64,000 bases of DNA from Paraspadella gotoi. Lineage: Eukaryota; Chaetognatha. Within the stretch, counting starts at the first letter, position 1, and every line of letters starts with the position of its first letter. Below are positions 57,684 through 64,000 of this stretch, in pieces. The stretch is taken from NCBI GenBank assembly GCA_051294375.1, contig CM119269.1:1069037-1133036 (forward strand). Direction: 5' to 3'. Both the position numbers and the translations under genes were made by a program. The notes under the pieces are model-generated. The model did not search any database and was not told the DNA's origin. It was given only the letters and a program-made list of their open reading frames with translations.

Positions 57684-58798
57684 GTAAGTCAGTGGCTGTG
57701 TACGCGTGGGTGGGGCGGGACGTTTTCATTGATTGTGTATCATTTAGCAACGAATAAAACAACTATGTACGCAAAGATTTAAAAGAAAGAAGTAAAATTG
57801 AATAAATACAATAATTAAATAAATCCATGAAAACATTTGTTCATTTTTCGGAATAAAAAAAACGTTCGTTCGAAAAACCAAATCAACTTAAAGAAATAGG
57901 GCACTGAGATACTCTGTAATTAACACCATTTTCCTCGACGCGGTCTGACTCGGCGGGGCCGAGCCATGGTCCCGACGGCGTCACGCAAGGGGCGACGCGT
58001 TTTCCATCGTCGATCGACGTCGAGTGGCTCTCGAATCCAATCGAAAAACGATATAGCGCCGCCTACGTTTTTTTTTTTTCGCTCCACAGCCTCCGAGCGA
58101 TGTAACTTAATCCTCTTTCCATGCCGGAAGAGACTTAGATTTCGTTCAGTTAATTACGGCGGTTTCGTGACTTCTGCGCGATGCATAAATTTTCCGCGAT
58201 TCTTTTTTTTATTTTTTTTTTTCCTATTTACCCAATAGTCTATAATAAAACTTATTTCCCCGCTTCTTCGTTGGGCTAGCGCAATACGTTCGTCCGCTGG
58301 AACGACTTAAAAAATACCCGCTCGGCAACGGGACGACCAAGTGTCTTTCTTTGCGGCGACATGTTTAAGATTCTTGAGGTGAGGACGAGAAGGAGAGAAG
58401 CTGAAAAATGAACGGAAACTTGTAGAACAATAAACGGACAAAGTGAAATAACATTTACAGGGAAAAAATAAACCTTTTATATGTCACGGGTGAAATCTAG
58501 ATGTAAGCCACAATCACATATTACTATCACTATTAATAACCTAGGTATTTTTTATATTTTAGATCTATTCTCAATGAAGCATCGAGGAATCAAATCCGAT
58601 CAATCAATCTAATCAAAAGCAATTAAAAAAAAAGCTGTGTCATTGGCCACTTTTCAACGAATGTTCGAGTTTATGACTTCAAAACTCGGTACACCCAAAA
58701 AAAAATAAAATCGTAAAGTGAAATTTTGGGAAATACGGGTGGTTGTTTCATTGTTCAATGTAAATGTCAGAAAGTGGGGAAGACGCTTCTTTTAAACC

Positions 58799-58851
58799 CT
58801 GAGGCGACGAGCGACGACGACGCGACGACGACGACGACGACGAAGACGACA
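58799..58851. repeat. (GAC)n-like microsatellite
   Basis: GACGACGACG with occasional dropped or changed bases. Confidence 0.9.
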
Positions 58852-59293
58852 CGGTTACGACCCAGGACGACCGAGGGGGAAACTAGACTTGTTCGGATTT
58901 TCCCCATTAGTTTCAATTAAAAATGACATCGGGAAATGATCCGCTCTTCGACTCGACGTACGAAACGACGATCCCACGACGACCACCGTGCAAAGGACCT
59001 AGGGAGACAATAGGAGGACAACAGGAAAAGGCAACAACCCCGGTGGAACACGTGTTTTTAGAATTAATTGCCTTAAAGTTTGCGATCTCGAGTGCCAAAC
59101 ATGCACGAAAAACGAAAAAAAAAAATCAAACTGAATACTGTTTAAAAATCTTGCAGTTGTGAGGAATGTCCGTAAAATGCAATAATCGTTCAGGTCTAAA
59201 TACCGCTTTTTTTTTCTTGGTAATTCGAGTTTACAAGCAATGAAAAATCATGCATTTACTGTGACAATGCATTCTAGTTCAAAAATTTTTCAG

Positions 59294-59382
59294 GTCTTTC
59301 CCAAACGTTTCCCGGTGTCCAAGATGCAAAAAACTTTCCAATGCAGCAAATGCGGGGCGGTTATCACGTCACGAAAGCTAAG
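59294..59382 (+). CDS. Candidate exon with zinc-finger-like cysteine pair
   Basis: An acceptor (AAAAATTTTTCAG, ending 59293) and a donor-like GTACAA (59383) bound 89 nt. In the phase that continues the previous candidate it reads MQKTFQCSKCGAVITSRKLR, which resembles the first half of a C2H2 zinc finger (F.C..CG......L); a following exon would have to supply the histidines. The other phase reads SRCPRCKKLSNAANAGRLSR, then HES and a stop, also with a CxxC and a late His but at the wrong spacing for C2H2. Either way a metal-binding or DNA-binding role is inferred only from the cysteines. Confidence 0.35.
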
Positions 59383-59792
59383 GTACAAAATCTATGACGG
59401 ATCGAATCGGCCTCATCTGTTTGTTTTTTTTAATTTTCTTTCTTTTGTACTTACCGTGAAAATAACTCCAGAGTACTAATAAAAAAGGTCTTTCTTTAAT
59501 CCTCGGAAGTACGTCTATCCATCCCGAAACTCGACACTTGAAAATTCAACTCAATATGAAAACTGAAATTCTTTTCCGAAAGATTTTAAAAAAGTAATAT
59601 CTCGATTAGCTGACGGGGCCTAAATTAAAAAAAACACATTTCTAACTAAACCTTCTCAGACGAGAGTTATTCTTAGCCTTAAGAGTTAAGGATCATCAGT
59701 AGAACAAATTGAAATTTAAAAATCTATTCTTCTAATTATGCGCTCCTGAAAAGTCATATCTGTCAGTACGGGCTCGATTTTAACCATTCAGG

Positions 59793-59817
59793 NNNNNNNN
59801 NNNNNNNNNNNNNNNNN
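59793..59817. other. Assembly gap, 25 N
   Basis: The right flank begins with a short (GA)n run. Confidence 0.95.
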
Positions 59818-60039
59818 GAGAGAGAGAGAATAGTTTTCATGCCACACAAGTTAAAGCGCGACAGCTGGAGCGAGAGATTGCTCCTTCTTAGTCGCTAATC
59901 CCTGCTAATGGCTTCTGTTTTATTGACAGAGACAGAGAGAGACAGACAGAGAGGGAGAGAGAGAGAGAGAGAGAGAAGACATTCTCAGAATCTACAGTCT
60001 TCCCGTCGCTTCTGCACCTTCGACTGTCGTATATTCGCT

Positions 60040-60195
<156 letters not shown>

Positions 60196-60237
60196 AAAGA
60201 AACAAAATAGAAAACAAAAAGACATCTAAAAACTGAC

Positions 60238-60464
60238 CTGTACTTCCTGTGATCGACGGTAGAGTCGTAAGCGGCGGCGCCTTGCGACAAAAATCTCACT
60301 CCCTGAAATTCCGTCGTCTCGCGGATCCAAACGGCGGGAGAGGGAGACTCGCAGTCGAAGTTGACGTCGCTGCCTTCGGGGACGGCCGTCTTGAGTTGGA
60401 GGACGGCGTGGGCGTGGCGGAGGAGGAGGAGGAGGAGGAAGGAGGAAGAGGCTGGGAACGCCAT
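60238..60464 (-). CDS. First coding exon of a secreted/receptor Ig-domain protein (partial)
   Basis: An ATG at 60464 opens 75 codons plus 2 nt, ending at a good donor (TACAG|GTCAGT, GT at 60237-60236). Residues 1-20 are a clear signal peptide: MAFPASSS, a six-residue Leu core, then RHAHA with likely cleavage after AHA. The mature start, VLQLKTAVPEGSDVNFDCES, then AVWIRE, has the features of the first half of an Ig domain: E-G-S/D before the B strand, the canonical Cys at residue 38 and the Trp at 46. The rest (FQGVRFLSQGAAAYDS...DHRKYR) fits C-D strands; the second Cys must lie in the next exon, which I could not find in this window. Third codon positions are strongly G/C, unlike flanking DNA, which supports coding. 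The Cys-Trp distance is short (8), as seen in some PDGF/VEGF-receptor-like first Ig domains; that family link is speculative. It acts at the cell surface or is secreted. Confidence 0.6.
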
Positions 60465-60539
60465 CTCGAGCGATGAGACGATCTTTCTTTTTTTTACGCA
60501 GGATTTGATGAGGAGACTTTTAGTTCGTCCGACGATTTG

Positions 60540-60550
60540 GTCAATTCGTT

Positions 60551-60581
<31 letters not shown>

Positions 60582-60584
60582 TCG
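60540..60584. repeat. (TTCG)n microsatellite
   Basis: About nine TTCG units running into a 25-N gap. Confidence 0.95.
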
Positions 60585-60609
60585 NNNNNNNNNNNNNNNN
60601 NNNNNNNNN
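60585..60609. other. Assembly gap, 25 N
   Basis: Interrupts the (TTCG)n run on its left side. Confidence 0.95.
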
Positions 60610-61036
60610 GTTTTTTGGGGATCGAGGATGCGAAAGTGAGGCGAAGAGGGATGGGATCAGGACTGGGGGAGGATCGGAAGATCAAAAAACGGAGGAAAAG
60701 TGAGGAAAAGTGGGATCAGATGATTAGCATGGAGCGAGTAATGATTGGAGTGCAAAAGAGCGGCAGAAGAACGGTGCCGAGGAGTGGGAGGAAGAGGCGC
60801 CGCATGCGTGAATCGTGTGCGGGGGTGAGAGCGTCGTTGTTAAAATCGATTTTGGAGCTGATCACAACTGGGTCACGGGAGAGCAATCCACGCTCTTGTG
60901 AACCGTGGTTGAATACAGATTGGGATTCAAAAGCGGAAACACGATTTCGAATACAGTTTGGGAACCGTTCGGACTGAAATAACTCAATTTCCGATTAGTC
61001 ACGATTTAGAAATTCAGACGTTTCTTTTTTCAAGAC

Positions 61037-61140
61037 CTTCTCTCTCTCTCTCTCTCTCTCTATCTCCTCCTCTCTCTCTCTCCTCTCTCTCTCTTTCTCT
61101 TTTCTCCTCTTATTTTTTCATTTTTTCACTTTTATTCTCT
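61037..61140. repeat. (CT)n-rich tract
   Basis: CT repeats with CTCC interruptions. Confidence 0.9.
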
Positions 61141-61207
61141 CTCATCTTTGTCCAACTGGAAACCCTGGGATTTTAAGCTCGGTTTTAAATTTATCTTTGT
61201 AAAAATT

Positions 61208-61243
61208 CTCTCTCACTTTCTTTCACTCTCTCTCTTCTCTCTT

Positions 61244-61332
<89 letters not shown>
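61208..61332. repeat. (CT)n microsatellite
   Basis: Over 100 bp of CT repeat, nearly perfect in its second half. Confidence 0.95.
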
Positions 61333-61335
<3 letters not shown>

Positions 61336-61799
61336 ACCACTTTTACTTTCCCCTTTCCTTTTTACTTCAATTTCTGCGACAATTTCGTGTTTAATTCTTC
61401 ACCTATAGACTTTTTTTTCCTCTGCTTGTCGGCCTGTCAAACGCCCACCCTGATGTATTTTGCTTGTCGCTTTCTGTTTCAAGTTTCATCTTAAGTTTCT
61501 TCTTCCTCTTTCATCTTCTTTTTTTTTTTTTTACATCTATTCATCGTGTTTTCCCTTAACCTCCTTTGGTTTTAAGTTCTTTTCAATTGTTTTTTACCTC
61601 TATTCTTCCTTTTTTTCCTTTTTTTTATTTTACTGTATTCTTCGTGATTCTATTAAATCTTCTTTGTTTAACTCCCGTTTCCCTCTTTTCCGTTCTTTTC
61701 CTTCTTTTTCCTCCTCCTCCATTTTCCTCGACTCTTCCTTCTCCCTCTATTCCTCTATTTTTTTCCTTTCACTCAAAAACTGGATTCAATTGAAATACG

Positions 61800-61857
61800 T
61801 CGTGTCGTCCTCGTCGTCGTCCTCATCCGTCGTCGTCGTCGTCGTCGTCATCCGGTC
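61800..61857. repeat. (CGT)n microsatellite
   Basis: CGT units with TCC and ATC interruptions. Confidence 0.9.
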
Positions 61858-62139
61858 GTCCGGGCGCGCGCATGAGAATTCAAATGAGTTTTTTTTCTCT
61901 TCGATTTTGTGTGTGTTTTATGTGTGTATTCCGACTCGCCACTTCTTTTCTCTTCCATCGCTTTCTCTCTTCTCTCCGCTTTGTGACTAAGCACAAAAAC
62001 AGTCGCAAGCGCACAATTTAGGGTTTCTCCTTCACTCTCTCTCTCTCTCTTCTCCTCTCTTTCTTCTCTATTCTTGGCGTTGTTTCTCTCCTCTCTCTCT
62101 CTCTCATCACTGTTGCTATTGTGGTTTTGTTTCAAGTGA

Positions 62140-62276
62140 CGTTTCACGTTCTCCTTTTTTTCTCTCCAGCGCTGAGCGGCGGCGGCGGCAGCGGTGGTGA
62201 GGGGGGCGGCGGAGGGGTGACCGGCGGGGAAAAATCGCGATTTTCGGGCGCTCATTCTTTGCGGCGTCCACGACAC
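62140..62276 (-). CDS. Weak N-terminal exon candidate, Ala-rich
   Basis: A minus-strand frame starts MSWTPQRMSARKSRFFPAGH, contains LTTAAAAAAQRW and continues KENVKRHLKQNHNSNS before dissolving into GA-repeat Arg/Glu. The GC-rich first 45 codons could be coding; the Ala run is a (GCC)n repeat. No domain recognised and no clear donor before the repeat. Confidence 0.2.
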
Positions 62277-62634
62277 AAAACATAGAGTTTCGACGTAAAG
62301 GTCCGGTCGATTTCCGCTATAGGAAACACACTTGAGAGAAGAGAGAGAGAGAGAGAGAGATAGAGTAGAGAGAGAAGAGAAAGAATTTAAACATTGGTGT
62401 CAGCAAAATAGACTGGCAGACGACCACTAGATGAAGACTCTCTCTTCTCTCTATATAAATATATATATTATATATATTATAGATGGCGGGATGCCTATAT
62501 CTATATTTAACTTCAGAATAAAATAATGCATGACAGATCAGAAATATAGAGATCAAAGACGGCCACTGGGAGAGATGGGGAAAAGTGTTACAGAGAAAAG
62601 ATATGAGAGATGAGAGATGAGAGGAGAGGACGAG

Positions 62635-62637
<3 letters not shown>

Positions 62638-62691
<54 letters not shown>

Positions 62692-62722
62692 GAAGAGAGA
62701 TAGAGAAGGAGGAGAGCGCGGA

Positions 62723-62760
<38 letters not shown>
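62638..62760. repeat. (GA)n microsatellite
   Basis: AG repeat with one GGAGAGCGCGG interruption. Confidence 0.95.
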
Positions 62761-62772
62761 TGCGTCTCCTTT

Positions 62773-62910
62773 TTAAGCGAGAATTTCCGGCGGAATCTCC
62801 TCAATTTCCTCCAGCGGCGTCGCTTGCGGCGGTCGCTGCCGGGGCGTCGGCTGTGGCGTCGATGATTGCGTCTTTTGTGGGACTTCTGTGGTTGATTTTT
62901 GAGAATTTTT
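62773..62910 (-). CDS. Possible C-terminal exon, Pro/Thr/Glu-rich
   Basis: The minus-strand frame reads STTEVPQKTQSSTPQPTPRQ, then PLEEIEEIPPEILA and a stop at 62773-62775. Its codons are varied and not repeat-derived. The upstream acceptor (CAACCACAG) has a poor pyrimidine tract. The plus strand over the same bases reads a hydrophobic frame (AVASMIASFVGLLWLIF), so only one of the two, or neither, is real. Confidence 0.25.
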   Translation of the reverse strand, partial: KNSQKSTTEVPQKTQSSTPQPTPRQRPPQATPLEEIEEIPPEILA

Positions 62911-62999
62911 TTTTGTCGCCGTTAAAAATATTATTTTTGCGGCGAAAGTTGTCAAAACATTGACATTTAACTAAAAAATAATAACGAACAAATTTCTCT

Positions 63000-64000
63000 T
63001 TTTTTTTTTTTTTAAGCGTTGTCTACGTTCTGTTTAAAGGAGATTTAAAAAGTGAGAGGCAGCGAATGCATTTTGTTTCAATACTGATTAATTCCTCATT
63101 CTCAAGCAAATCCAGGACCGGCATTCCAAAACGCAACGTCGTCTTGTCTTCTTTCCTCTCCTCTATACTCCCTCTCCTTCCTTCCTTCACGATCACCAAC
63201 TCCTTCAAGTTTGTCTGAGAGGTGAGAATAAACGCCCCAGGAATAATTCAATAGCCTCTCACAGTCTCTCTCTCTCGTCCTTCTCTCTCTCTTCTCTCGT
63301 CTCTCTCTCTCTGTTTCTTTTCCCCTTCCAGATCTCCACTCTCTTTCCTTAAATTATTTACAACTCACGATCTCTTAAACTTTATTCCCCGCTGGAAAAA
63401 AATATGTTTCCCTACTTTTTGACAAAATGTGGTCGGTCCGGTCTCTCGTCCCGCGAAGCGTGACATAACAGGAAGAGAAAAAAGATTATTTCGTCTTTTA
63501 TCTGTCTCCTTGTCCTTTGATTCATGTTGTCATCATCGCGACTTTGTTCTTCTGTGCCAGGGAACGAGTTTAAATCACCACGTTTAAGAGGGCTACCTAT
63601 ATTTAAACCGGTAACTTCCTCGCTCTAAGCTTTCATGTAGTTTGTAAGTAATAAACTACTCAAATTGTCAAATCCATGATCGAGTTGTGCAGTGGTAGAT
63701 GTAGATGTAGAAGTGCAGTATACACTCCAGACTCACTAGTCCACGAAACGTGACGTAACTGCGAATTTCTTTTGGATTAATCGTTTTCCTTCAATTTCGT
63801 TCACCGAATCGAGAAATGTTTTTTCATCTCGAAGGGTAAAAGAAAAGATTAAAGGAACTTCAATTCGTCTTTGTTATTCTCCGCTTCTTTTTCTTCTTTT
63901 TTTTTCATTTCGCAACATTTCAACTTTCTTCTCTTTCTTTCTTCTATCTCTTCTTCTTTCTCCGTCTTATCTCTTCTTCGCCCGAACGAGAGAAACGATT
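63000..64000. other. Mixed AT-rich and CT-rich DNA, no gene seen
   Basis: Contains CT-rich runs near 63263-63320 and short frames only. Two similar motifs, CCCGCGAAGCGTGACATAAC (63451) and CACGAAACGTGACGTAAC (63742), repeat loosely. Confidence 0.5.

Noticed and set aside
58913-59098. Minus-strand exon continuing the Ig domain (acceptor CCTATTGTCTCCCTAG near 58.99-59.0 kb)
   Set aside because: Splice motif and phase are possible, but the frame shows no Ig second-half motif (no D.G.Y.C) and runs into a stop quickly.
60249-60476. 75-codon plus-strand Glu-rich frame
   Set aside because: Antisense shadow of the Ig exon.

Overview
This is eukaryotic nuclear DNA, most likely from an arthropod or a similar invertebrate. 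Evidence: possible short introns with GT..AG borders, an animal-type BEL/Pao retroelement, a Jockey/CR1-like LINE, no prokaryotic gene packing, and an extreme load of (GA)n/(CT)n and other simple repeats. I would guess a crustacean from the repeat style, but nothing here proves it. The sequence is a draft scaffold with 16 N-runs. Seven are exactly 25 N, which looks like a placeholder size, and several sit at microsatellites or beside long near-identical duplications. Many open stretches are broken by single-base indels, so real coding sequence may appear frameshifted.

Layout. 1-6.4 kb: pyrimidine- and purine-rich low-complexity DNA, with a possible small gene end at 4.2-4.4 kb. 6.5-7.75 kb: LINE reverse-transcriptase remnant (minus strand). 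8-12 kb: microsatellites, a long hairpin (9.3 kb) and three partial copies of a short TIR element (10.4-11.4 kb). 12.7-14.5 kb: purine-rich DNA with a duplicated block around a 25-N gap. 15.0-15.1 kb: a promoter-like cluster. 16.95-19.8 kb: a 1.4-kb tandem duplication carrying a candidate proline-rich exon pair. 20.9-21.1 kb: 50-bp minisatellite. 21.75-37.3 kb: a direct plus inverted duplication surrounding a BEL/Pao retrotransposon body (about 28.2-33.5 kb, minus strand). 37-53 kb: mostly low-complexity DNA and gaps with no gene I can defend. 54.9-59.4 kb: a candidate plus-strand multi-exon gene containing cysteine-pair (zinc-finger-like) sequence. 60.24-60.46 kb: the best gene evidence in the window, a minus-strand first coding exon with a signal peptide and the start of an immunoglobulin domain, ending at a good splice donor. 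61.8-64 kb: two weak minus-strand coding candidates and simple repeats.

I see no operon, CRISPR array, rRNA or intact tRNA gene, and no coherent new system. The most useful points are the Ig-domain exon, the candidate zinc-finger-like gene chain, the TIR element family, and the evidence that several duplications and gaps may be assembly artefacts.
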